DNA of 64,000 nucleotides from Mucidula mucida (lineage: Eukaryota > Basidiomycota > Agaricomycetes > Agaricales > Physalacriaceae). Below, in pieces: positions 33,200-43,065 of this stretch. Under the pieces are notes generated by a model. That model worked only from the letters and a program-made list of their open reading frames with translations, was not told the origin of the DNA and made no database searches. The translations under genes and the position numbers were made by a program. Location: positions 123,174-187,173 of the forward strand of contig JADNYV010000060.1 of the NCBI GenBank assembly GCA_015501055.1, given 5' to 3'. Position 1 is the stretch's first letter. Each line of letters opens with the position of its first letter.

Positions 33200-35375
33200 A
33201 TGTCCTTACCCGCGAGGATCCGCGCCCAAAAAGTGCCCATGGCACCAGCATTCGTGCGGTGTCGCTCGACTGTCGCTTCGACGTCGATGATAGAGGCAAA
33301 GTCAAGAGTACGAGAACATGCGCGTAACATCAGCCGTTCATCAAAACATGCAGCCCAAGCAGCCCCAGCTGTGTATGTTTTTCCAATTTTTTCCGTTATT
33401 CAATATATGACTCGAAGCAATGTAGACGGCCGTCACCTGCACCTGGTTTCCAGCAAATACCGACAAGAAACAACGTGAACTTCCCCATGTCCGGTCCAGG
33501 CCCAGAGCCAGCTGCTCCTCTAGACCATACATTCGTCGGCCTATCGGGTGGAGAGATCTTCCACGAAATGATGCTGCGCCACAACGTCAAGCAGATATTT
33601 GGTTATCCTGGCGGCGCCATTCTACCCGTGTTCGACGCCATCTACAACTCCCCCCACTTCCACTTTATTCTGCCACGACACGAGCAGGGCGCAGGTCACA
33701 TGGCGGAGGGCTACGCTCGCGCGTCCGGCAAGCCTGGTGTCGTCCTTGTCACTTCGGGTCCTGGTGCGACAAATGTTATCACCGCCATGCAGGACGCGCT
33801 TAGTGATGGTGTCCCATTGGTTGTGTTCACCGGCCAGGTCGCGACATCAGCCATCGGATCCGATGCCTTCCAGGAGGCGGACGTCATTGGTATCTCCCGG
33901 AGCTGTACAAAATGGAACGTTATGATCAAGGACATCTCTGAATTGCCGCGCAGAATAAACGAGGCGTTCAAGATTGCTACCTCTGGTCGTCCCGGCCCTG
34001 TACTCGTCGATCTGCCCAAAGATGTCACAGCTGGCATCCTCAAGACACCTCTACCGTTCAAGGCCACAACTCCTGGTATAAATCTCGGTCTTCCGTCGAA
34101 CCCTCTGCAGATGTTCGAGGTCCCGGCTGACGCCCCGCTCATCCGCCAAGCCGCCGCTCTGATCAACCAGGCTAAAAAGCCCATTATCTATGCCGGTCAT
34201 GGCGTTCTGTCCTCCCCCCTCGGTCCCCAGCTCCTCCGTCAGCTCTCGCAACAGGGTAACATTCCTGTGACCACTACCCTCCATGGTTTGGGCTCGTTCG
34301 ATGAGACAAACCCTTTGAGCCTGCACATGCTTGGTATGCACGGCAGTGCGTACGCGAACATCGCCATCCAGGAAGCAGACGTAATCATCGCTCTCGGCGG
34401 TCGCTTCGATGACCGTGTTACTGGCAAGGTCGACACCTTCGCGCCTGCCGCCAAGGCGGCAGCCTTGCAGGGGCGGGGTGGCATCATTCACTTTGAGATT
34501 CAGCCGAAGAATATCAACAAGGTCGTCGAAGCCTCTATTCCCGTCCTCGGCGATGTCGTCGCAAATCTGCAGACGCTTGTCCCGATGATTCAGAGTAACC
34601 CGAGAACAAGTTGGTTGGCCGATATCAAGCGATGGAAGGAGAAATACCCGTTCACGTACATCAAGAGCAAGCAGGGCGAGGCGATGAAACCCCAGGAGGT
34701 AATCGAGGAACTGGAGAAGCAGACCATCCAGTGCAAGGACGACGTTATTATCGCCACTGGTGTTGGCCAGCATCAGATGTGGGCTGCGCAGTTCTACCGA
34801 TGGAGCGTTCCGCGTTCGATGATCACGTCTGGCGGCCTCGGCACGATGGGTTTCGGTCTTCCCGCTGCCATTGGAGCCAAGGTTGCCGCCCCAGAGAAGA
34901 TTGTCGTGGACATTGATGGTGACGCGTCGTTCAGCATGACGGCGATGGAACTGCAAACGGCTTCGCAGTACAATATCGGCGTCAAGGTTCTCGTGTTGAA
35001 TAACGAATTCCAAGGCATGGTGTTGCAATGGCAGGATCTGTTTTACGACAAGCGGTATTCACACACACGGATGACGAATCCCGACTTTATCAAGCTTGCG
35101 CAGGCGATGGGCGTGCATGCGATACGGTGTACGAGCGTGGAGGAGTTGCCGGCAAAGATGAAGGAGTTCTTGGAGTATGATGGTTCAAGACCGGTGTTGA
35201 TGGAATGTGTGGTGGAGAAGAATGAGCACGTTTTCCCGATGGTGAGTTTTCAGCTTTCTTGTGTCGAATTCCTAGCTCATCTGGCGCGTAGGTACCTGCT
35301 GGCAAGGCCCTCCACGAGCAGTTCCTACACCCGACGCTGCGTGCGCTGCAGGCGGCTGGCGAGTCAAAAGCATGA
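33200..35375 (+). CDS. ILV2: Acetolactate synthase catalytic subunit, mitochondrial
   Basis: ThDP-, Mg- and FAD-dependent enzyme forming acetolactate or acetohydroxybutyrate, the first common step of valine, leucine and isoleucine synthesis. The N-terminus (MSLPARIRAQKVPMAPAFVR and following Arg/Ser-rich stretch) is a mitochondrial transit peptide, split from the mature part by an intron before QIPTRNNVNFP. Motifs: YPGGAILPVFDAI, RHEQGAGHMAEGYARASG with the ThDP-activating Glu, TSGPGATNVITAMQDAL, FQEADVIGIS, GRFDDRVTGK, and the ThDP/Mg motif GDASFSMTAMELQTASQYNI. The final intron falls after NEHVFPM, and the last exon ends ALQAAGESKA. Length about 690. Two partial duplicates of this gene's ends occur elsewhere in the window. 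Confidence 0.96.
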
Positions 35376-35715
35376 TTCATGCAACACACGAGATCGCGTT
35401 CCTATTCTTTCCCACAGCGGCCTTCTAATCACGTACACATCTACTCTTGAATTTGCATGGCATTTATCGAGCATAATAGCATTTTTTTCTGGAGGAAACG
35501 ATACTTGAACGAGTCTGCCCTACTCTTGCACATGTTCATGCAAGATGTGCCAGTGGGGTTGTCCTCGTTTCGATTCGGCTATAACGATGGGTGGTAATTT
35601 CCAGCGGCCTTCTGCTTATGTGCTTGTGTGAGTGGTCTCAGGCTTAAACTCTTTATGGAAGGCGAACGTACACTTACCAAGCGACGATTGCTGGAAGAGC
35701 GTCGGTCTCTTCCTT
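35376..35715. other. Convergent intergenic region
   Basis: 3' region of ILV2; its first 90 bases recur in the truncated copy at 38.2 kb. Nothing else recognised. Confidence 0.45.
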
Positions 35716-36425
35716 TTAGAACATGACGCTTTCGGTTCGAACTGTTGCGTTATGGACGACACTCATCAGACAAAGTATGAAGCTAGTCCTTGAGAGAGGG
35801 AAACAAGCATAATAAACAATATGATTGCGCGGGTTTAAAAGACCCTTCTCCTTCACCATCTTCAGAGCCCAATCATGAGGCATCAAACATCCCTCGCCGC
35901 ATGAAGGGCACCGGTGCTCCGGGACATCGGTTGGGCCCATGACCCAGTAATGCTTTCCATCGGAGTCGTCCGTTATGATACCGCACCCACAGGCCGCCTC
36001 TCCACACTCGAGATGCAAAGGATTGGGGCACGGAATGCAGCGATACCGTTTACCTGGCTCCTTCCCGTAATACCGCAATTTTTTGGCTAAAAGAACGAAG
36101 GGCCATGCAATACGAAAATCTAGCCTTTTTCAGGACTGCCACTTTCTGTCTCAGCGCAAGGAATTCGATGAAACATTTGAGGAAAACATCGGAGGACATC
36201 TGGACTACGACCTTTCCTACCCTGATGGACATAAGTAGAAGATGAGTGGGATCTCGTCAACCAAGAGGAAAGAGTATTACTCACTCGGCTAAACACTCCT
36301 CCAATTTCTTTCGGTAGGGCAAGGTGGTTTCTGTATCCGCATGTCGCATTGGATTATTGAGTGCACCATGAGCAGCAATGATGATCTTCACGCAGTAGAA
36401 ATCTCCACTCGGCCAATGGCAGCCT
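35716..36425 (-). pseudogene. Cys-rich family copy 3, frame disrupted
   Basis: Exon 1 reads HWPSGDFYCVKIIIAAHGAL then TLPYRKKLEECLAE up to a GTGAGT donor at about 36288. Exon 2 begins GKVVVQMSSDVFLKCFIEFL and continues ALRQKVAVLKK. The Cys-rich end (LRYYGKEPGKRYRCIPCPNP, LHLECGEAACGCGIITDDSD, CPSCGEGCLMPHDWALKMVK) lies in another frame; the change occurs between about 36,060 and 36,110, where copy 3 is about 4 bases longer than copy 2 and no splice signals fit. After KGLL the frame runs on to 35716 without similarity to copy 2. Function unknown; conserved Cys pairs suggest zinc binding. Confidence 0.6.
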
Positions 36426-36429
36426 TTCA

Positions 36430-36914
36430 CAGACAGTTGACTCTACGATAATACAAAGGCCAATGGTGAGACATACTGACATGAGTGTAGGATGAAATGA
36501 TGAATAAGCTTTGAGGTAGAAGCAAGCACTTGATTACTTACTAGTAACTCGATAAGTTGAATAACGATAGGCTTCGAGCCACCAAGCACGTCCGGGAGCA
36601 GAAATCCTTCACCTGATTGTATAACCCCGTTGACGGCCACGCCCAAAGAAATGAATTCCTTGTTCTTCAACTACAGGTTGGATGGTATGTGCAAGATTGA
36701 CGGGATGATCTTTCGTGGCACAATCAATCTTGAGCGAGTGCCACAAATAAGGAAACTTATGAACTTTATACCAGTAGACATTGCAAATATACCTAATGCT
36801 AATCAATACCAAATACTACCTTTGAAAGTTTGTTTACCGATGTAGCCGACAAACGTAAACAACGCGCTCCGTCAGGGCAGATCGATTCCAATTCTGCGAT
36901 TAACCACGATCATC
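36430..36914. other. Intergenic with weak minus-strand frames
   Basis: Minus-strand frames at 36443-36670 and 36609-36812 (for example IDCATKDHPVNLAHTIQPVV) might be remnants attached to the Cys-rich copy, but no domain or clean splice chain is seen. The right end is the promoter of the thymidylate kinase gene. Confidence 0.35.
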
Positions 36915-37670
36915 ATGGCGCGTCGGGGCGCGTTCATCGTCATCGAAGGGCTCGACCGCTCAGGAAAGACCAGCCAGACAACACACCTGAAGGAGCGTCT
37001 AAAGAAACAAGGCAAGAAAGTGGAACTCCTCAAGTTTCCCGGTATATTTCCGCGCTTCTAACGCGTGTCGCCAGGCTCACTGCATCTCTGTGTAGAACGA
37101 ACCACGATAATCGGAGGGATGATCAACGCGTATCTGCAAAGCGAGACTGAACTTGACGATCATGTTATACATCTGCTGTTTTCTGCGAACCGCTGGGAGC
37201 TCGCGTCCGTGTCTGCTGCGTTCTATCGCCGCAGATGTATTGACATTTCCTTTAGATCAACATTGATATCCCAGCTCAACGACGGTACTACTATCATATG
37301 TGATCGCTACGCTTTCTCTGGAATTGCATTCAGCGCCGCCAAAGGACTTCCACTTTCTTGGTGTCGCGCACCCGATGTCGGCTTGCCGCGTCCAGATCTC
37401 GTCGTCTTTTTGGATATATCTGCAGAAGCTGCAAGAGCACGGGGCGGTTATGGTTCTGAGCGCTATGAGAAGGAAGAAATGCAAGAGAAGGTCAGAAGGG
37501 TATTTGAGGCACTGCGCGAAGAGGGTGACAAGGACGGCGAAATGGAGGTGAACTGGGTTGCGGTCAATGCTGGGAGAGATAAGGAAGCGGTGAGTGATGA
37601 TATGTGGCGTCACGTAGAAAGGCTTGTAGATGGCATTGAGAGGCCAGTAGGCAAGCTATGGTCGTCATGA
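36915..37670 (+). CDS. CDC8: Thymidylate kinase
   Basis: Phosphorylates dTMP to dTDP with ATP in dTTP synthesis. The start MARRGAFIVIEGLDRSGKTS contains the P-loop GLDRSGKT. Splicing joins LKFP to ERTTIIGGMINAYLQS, then NRWELAS to TLISQLNDGTTIICDRYAFS, which holds the DRY(x)FSG substrate motif. DLVVFLDISAEAA and the LID-like ARGGYGSERYEKEEMQ follow. Two introns, the second with donor GTCCGT. Length about 220 is normal. Short spacers on either side; no sign of co-regulation with the neighbours. Confidence 0.93.
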
Positions 37671-38185
37671 CCCCAGCTTGATGCGATGAAGCTATCAATG
37701 GTGACGAAGAAGGTGAGAGAATCAAAAAATATATGCTGTCGCTTTGACTCTCGTGAATCTCAGTTTACAACTCTTGTGTCTGTATCTGCTACAAATTTAG
37801 TTTCTGTTCTCTGCCGTTGAGTCTGCAGAAATAATAATAATATAAACTGATGTACATCGAGAGTTCGTTCTGCTCTGGACGGGAAACGATATCGAAGCTT
37901 GGACTTGACGTGTTACTGTGTTTATGATATTACTCTGGAAGCCTCATCATGAATGCGACTTGTACACTCACGCACAACATGACTTCTATTAACGTACATC
38001 CTGCTGTAAACCCACGTTTTCAGCATTTCTGCATTGACTGAAGGGTTTTCTTTCTGGCCAAAGCTTCTAGCCTCTATCAGTCTGAAACAGCTATCGACTC
38101 TGTCCAAGGCAGGACGATCTCACTACGTACGCCACCGCGCTCAAGTCGTATAGTTAGCATTCGCTTGCGCGTGATGATCCAAAAG
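37671..38185. other. Intergenic, no gene recognised
   Basis: Downstream of thymidylate kinase and of the inverted ILV2 copy. AT-rich with aataataataatata near 37835, possibly 3'-end signals. Confidence 0.4.
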
Positions 38186-38770
38186 AATACCATAATGCTC
38201 GATAATTAACATGCAGATTCAAAAATAGAATTGTACAGGCCGCTGTGGCAAAGAATTGGAAAGGGCTCTCGTTTGTTGCATGAATTTTGCTTTTGACTCG
38301 CCAGCCTGAAGCGCACGCAGCACGCAGCGCCGGGTGCAAGAACTGCTTGTGAAGCGCCTTGCCAGCAGATACCTATGCGTCCCCTGACGAGCCAGGAGTT
38401 TGACAGAAGAAAGCTAGAGAGACTCATCATTGGGGAAAACGTGCTCATTCTTCTCCATCACACACTCCATCAACACCGGTTTCGACCCATCATACTCCAG
38501 AAACTTTGCCTGTAATTCCTCCACGGTCGTGCACCGCGTCGCATACACGCCCATCGCCTGTGCAAGCTTGATGAAATTTGGATGTGTGTGCGAATGCCGC
38601 TTGTGAGTGCTGGTGTAATGCATATGGGCACTTTTTGCGCGCGCAAAAATGACATGGTGGTCGGAAAAGGACTGCGCTGCTTGTCGTAAGCCTTTGAAGG
38701 AAGTCGTTGGTGTCAGCTAAGTGATAGTCGACGGAGGAAAGCAACTTTTGTGTGAGCCATTCATCGATTT
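38186..38770 (-). pseudogene. Truncated inverted copy of ILV2 (5' end joined to 3' end)
   Basis: Minus-strand sequence matches ILV2 in two separate blocks. First, the 5' region and about the first dozen codons (the copy reads MSFLRAQKVPI against parental MSLPARIRAQKVPM). Then, directly joined, come the last exons: NFIKLAQAMGVYATRCTTVE, FLEYDGSKPVLMECVMEKNE, HVFPND, and after a decayed intron a frame-broken version of the GKALHEQFLHP end. Parental 3' untranslated sequence follows (cgagcatta). Everything coding for the catalytic core, including the ThDP and FAD sites, is missing, so no functional enzyme can result. It lies 3 kb from the parent in opposite orientation. Confidence 0.85.
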
Positions 38771-39687
38771 TCTTGCTAGAATTTCGAACCTGAAAAGAAT
38801 TCGGTTCCTCGACCGACATCGAGAAACCGTCCATACACTGGTACAGATCACAGGGCGCTCAACGTCGCGCGCCCATACAATGGTATCGTCAATCCTTGTG
38901 TAGGTCATTCTCCAAACGCGATCTCTCCAAATCATGCGAACCGCCTACATTGACGTCAGACTCATATCAACAGAATCCTCGTACTTGACTCATCATGTGT
39001 GGCCGAGCATCGTCGCAACGTTGTTCGTGTTTCAAGTTCAGCTCAGTGGTATTAACACAAAAGCTGGCCGCTTGCAGTAAGTTGAGTTGCATATCACCAA
39101 TGTCTCGACATCGTCCTGGATAAGTGTTCTTGCTCCAAGGATTATCGAAAAGGATTTTGGCGACGAATCGAGAGCCAGAACGCGGCTTACTCTTCAGTCG
39201 TGTCCACTATTAGTTGAGGATTTGAATTACAAGAACACATACTGATGTCCAGTCAAATATGAGGGCCACGAGAGGCAGAGGTCTCGACATTCGCGAAAAC
39301 TAGACCTACGAACGTGATTCTCAGATGGCAGAACATCAGATGTTTGTAGCGTAAGAGATTTATAGCGCTCGTGAACAGGCTGTCCGTTCTCAGCTGCCAT
39401 CCCGTCCTCATGGGCATTCGGTTCGCACTTCGGTAAGTGGTGAAGGCAGTTATGTACGTTCCTGATAACCTCAGAGTTCAAGCTTACTTTGCAGGTCAAA
39501 CAATTGAAGAAGTAGGCTGGATGAGTAATGGCGAAACTCCGCATTAATGAACAATATAGACAAAGCATTGAATAACACAGCCTAAGAAGAGAAGAAACAA
39601 CGCCGTCAATGGATATCAGGGCGATCACAACAACGTCAACATACCCAAGCCTACGCTTCTTCAAGCCCATCGAGTCCGAAGCAAGCG
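38771..39687. other. Intergenic, no gene confidently recognised
   Basis: A minus-strand frame at 39227-39670 contains Cys/His-rich sequence (for example NVHNCLHHLPKCEPNAHEDG) but no known motif or neighbouring exon, so it is not called as a gene. Confidence 0.35.
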
Positions 39688-42042
39688 TCAGGTCTCCTCA
39701 GTGCCACCATTACTGGACACTGTCCCACCGCCGCTCTTCGACGCCCAATACATTCTATTCCTTTCGCGATTCACACTCGGCGGCTTGGACGACGGTCGGC
39801 TCCTACCAGTTGACCGTGACGGAACATCCTGTTCTTCATCCGACCCTAGTCCAATCCCCGCTGACAAGATATAATCTCTTGCCTTTTCCTCATCCAAACT
39901 ATCGTCGTCGTCGTCGTCGGTGATAAACACCGTATCATCCTTCATTGTCCCCACCTTCCTCCTCTTATTTGGCGGTCGACGGCCGATATCATACCGCCCA
40001 TTATCCTCCTCCTCGTCAGAGTGCAGACGCTTTCTACTGTGCCCTTCGTGCTCACGATCGGAATCAAGTTCCATATCGGACTCCAATTCTGTCAACGTCC
40101 GTTTAGCATGCCCTGCACCATTTTGCTTTTCACCGCCAGACACGTCAAAGACCGTGACACTAGGCTTGAACTCGATGTCCAAAATGGCATGCAATTCCCC
40201 AGACTGGTAAACCTCTTCCACGACACGGCGGTGATTGACAGTCTATAGAGCTGTATGAGATGAATTGATCTATAGTTCGTAGATGGAACTGACCTCTTGT
40301 GGAACGTTCATGATACTCGACAAAATGCTCAAATCCGCCGCATCGTATCGCTCTCTCAGACGTAATGCCTCCCCAGTCCGCCGTGCGTTTATAATGCCTG
40401 CTTTGGTGTACGCGGTTGACGTTAAGATGCCGTATGCCCCAGCCATGGTCGCCTTGACCTTACTGAAACCAAATGACCCAGACGAGATATCGTTCGCTAA
40501 AAATTGTTAGAAAAAGATTAACAAAAAGAGGAAGGCTTACAAGGATCCGCCGGGTCCTCAATGCTCAATAACAGCCCCCGGGTGTCGTTGAACCATCCCC
40601 TTTGCCTCTTGCTGAAGTACGTCCCACCATCGCGTACCGATATACCGGCCTCGTTGTAATTGAAATAGCACCCGTACAGCTCGAAAAACTCCATCACCAG
40701 AACACCTAGATTTTGGTCCACATCAATCTCCGCCCGTCGCACTTTGGGGTGCATCTGCAGGAAGCTGACCACCAGGCAAACAATTGCATAGCTCCCAAGC
40801 CCACCAGAGTACACCTCGTTCATGCCCCGCTGGCTTAGAAACAGCTTCGTAATGAGAACGAGCGCGCGCATGGCTATCGAGCCGTGCATATCCTGGAGGA
40901 AGCCGTTAACTATATTTACACCAACCAAACCATTAGGCTGATTTATGCTGATATCGACGTTGAAGTGTCCGTGCGTGCTAACAAATTTGACGATGGGCAC
41001 TTTGGCCTTGGCGATGATACTGACACGGTCTGTAACACGGGCGCGCTTGAGCGTATTGGCGAGTGAATGGAGAACGTTGACGTGATCATTGTACCGCATC
41101 GATTCGGAGAGGATGACGAGGTCGATGTCGCCAGAAGGAAGATATAGTTTCGTGGCGTAGCTGCCGAATGGTTCGACACGAGCATCTTTGACTGAGGAGG
41201 TCACAGCGCGTCGGATTTGCTCAACGACGAGGCCACGAATCTCGTCTTCCTGTTGCGTGGGAGACATCCATTGTGTGAACGCGCTTACTTCGCGGTGTAG
41301 ACTAAACAATCATTCAAACTAGATAACAATGAAACAACAAAATACATACACTTCGGTAACATTCTTGCATTCGTCCAGGTTTACGCCATCCAGCCAGGGT
41401 ATCCAATTATTTGTGTATCGTGCAGCTCGTGGCTCGTATTTTGCTCGTTCTCGCCGCCGTTGTTCGTCACGGTCCCGGCTGCGGCGTCTAGGCTTGCCTC
41501 TATCCCATTCTCTCTCTGCGGGCTCTTGTAGGAGAATCAGTATTAGGCAAGATAAACATGAAAGGGGCGTACTTTTCTCCGGCTCCTCCTCGCCTTCATC
41601 GTCGTCTGAAGCGGGTATTGCAATGAAATCAGCGCCAGTACCAAATTCAGCAGGAGCGGGCTTAGGTTCCGGTTCACGTTCTGCGATGAAATGAGCAACA
41701 ATTTGACCAAATCGACTGGTTTCACGCACCTTTTCGTCTTTCCTTCCGACGAGACCTCTTGGACGATGTCCGGTCTGTATCATCCTCCGAATGGCGTCTC
41801 TTGCTGCGCCTTTTCTCTTTTCCGTCGTCATCCGAGTCTACGATGCTGATGAAATCGACGCCAGCAGGTAACTCGACTCCCTTGTCTTCTCCGTTCGCTT
41901 TTTCTCGTTTTCGGCGACTAGCGGTCTTTGACGGTGTATCCAGGGTTGTTTTCGACGACGACGCCACGCCATTGCTCACCGTCGGCGACGATGATGACGG
42001 CTCTTTTACGCGGTCGCGCTTGATTTTCGGGCGTGAACTCAT
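39688..42042 (-). CDS. Non-canonical poly(A) polymerase, TRF4/Cid14 type
   Basis: Nuclear TRAMP-type polymerase that adds short A tails to aberrant RNAs for exosome decay. The basic N-terminus (MSSRPKIKRDRVKEP) carries nuclear localisation signals and two acidic motifs (DFISIVDSDDD and DFIAIPASDDD). The catalytic core starts after a short intron near 41310. It contains VEPFGSYATKLYLPSGDIDL (GS motif and the first two carboxylates), FVSTHGHFNVDISINQPNG (third Asp), then GLGSYAIVCLVVSFLQMHP and LGVLVMEFFELYGCYFNYNE of the PAP-associated domain. A long charged C-terminal tail contains FITDDDDDDS and KRRK signals and ends GGTEET. At least five introns. Identification rests on the core motifs. Confidence 0.93.
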
Positions 42043-42890
42043 CGAGGAACGAGATCAAGTTGGATAGGTCTACAAGATCGAGCAGGGGACCCACGTGTCT
42101 ATATTACTTCCGAAGAGTAGTCGACTTTGGTTTGAAGTTTCCCATCTCTTCATCGCAAATTAAACGCGGGAATTCCACTGAATAGAAATGTCCATCATTA
42201 CATACCAGCGTATCTTTTCATGGTAGCGATCCTTTGATAAACTAGTGTTATGATAAACGATTCGTCCTTGGGAGTGAAATCGGTCATTTCGCATCTTCAG
42301 CACAACGCTTCCCGCAAATCCAAAGTCTCACATACATTTTTTCTGAACACCTACACATTTAGGTATTCCAGCTGAGAGTCAAGTATCAGTCATTCGTGTA
42401 CCAACTTAAAATCTCACAGATTCGCGCATGCATGAATCCCAGCTCAAGCGAAAATGATATGACTTTCATTCTCAAACGTACTTGCGTACAACGTCTGAGT
42501 TGATATACGCTCGACCAGTGCAAATGGGAACAACCCTAAAGAGCGAAACACTCCTGACGAGCAAGTGGTAATGCGCAAGCCGTTTGTATTTTTCTACAAG
42601 ATTGAAGCACTGGTTTATCGTAGACTGTCAGGAAAAGTCCGACGAGGCTGAGTCTGTCGGTTTCGAGACGTTCTCGTGCTGAACTATAGCGCAGTGATGA
42701 GCACGAAAGGATAACTCATGATACGCGTGAATAACGCGTCAAACGTCCGCTGTTCTATCCTTCATATGTCGACAGTTTCGACGGCGCTGCTTAGAGGAAG
42801 AGTCCATGAGTAAGAGGCAGAGCCAAGCCCAGTTAGCCCACAGACATAGATCCGCCATGTCAAGAACTTGAGAGAAGGGGGTGAGACCTG
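42043..42890. other. Intergenic, no gene recognised
   Basis: AT-rich upstream region of the poly(A) polymerase gene. Ends with CCTG (42887-42890), one side of the putative target duplication of the adjoining element. Confidence 0.45.
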
Positions 42891-42952
42891 TTACCGTTGC
42901 CGAGACGTTCATGGTCTATTTCCGGCGAAATTACCTGGGCCTGCCGTCCGGA
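42891..42952 (+). repeat. Left 62-bp terminal inverted repeat
   Basis: Identical to the reverse complement of 49587-49648 over all 62 bases, and divergent immediately inside. Perfect identity suggests either recent insertion or selection or conversion of the ends. Confidence 0.9.
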
Positions 42953-43065
42953 GACCCAGGTTAGCGACTGTTCCCTCCTTCCCGCCACTCTCATCATCAA
43001 TCGGGCGCCAGTCCATGAACGCAGAGCATGCCGAGGTGTTCCAGACCATGAACTGTACAGTAGCA

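Noticed and set aside
39900..39925. CGTCGTCGT repeat as a microsatellite of interest
   Set aside because: It encodes the Asp run in the poly(A) polymerase tail and needs no other explanation.
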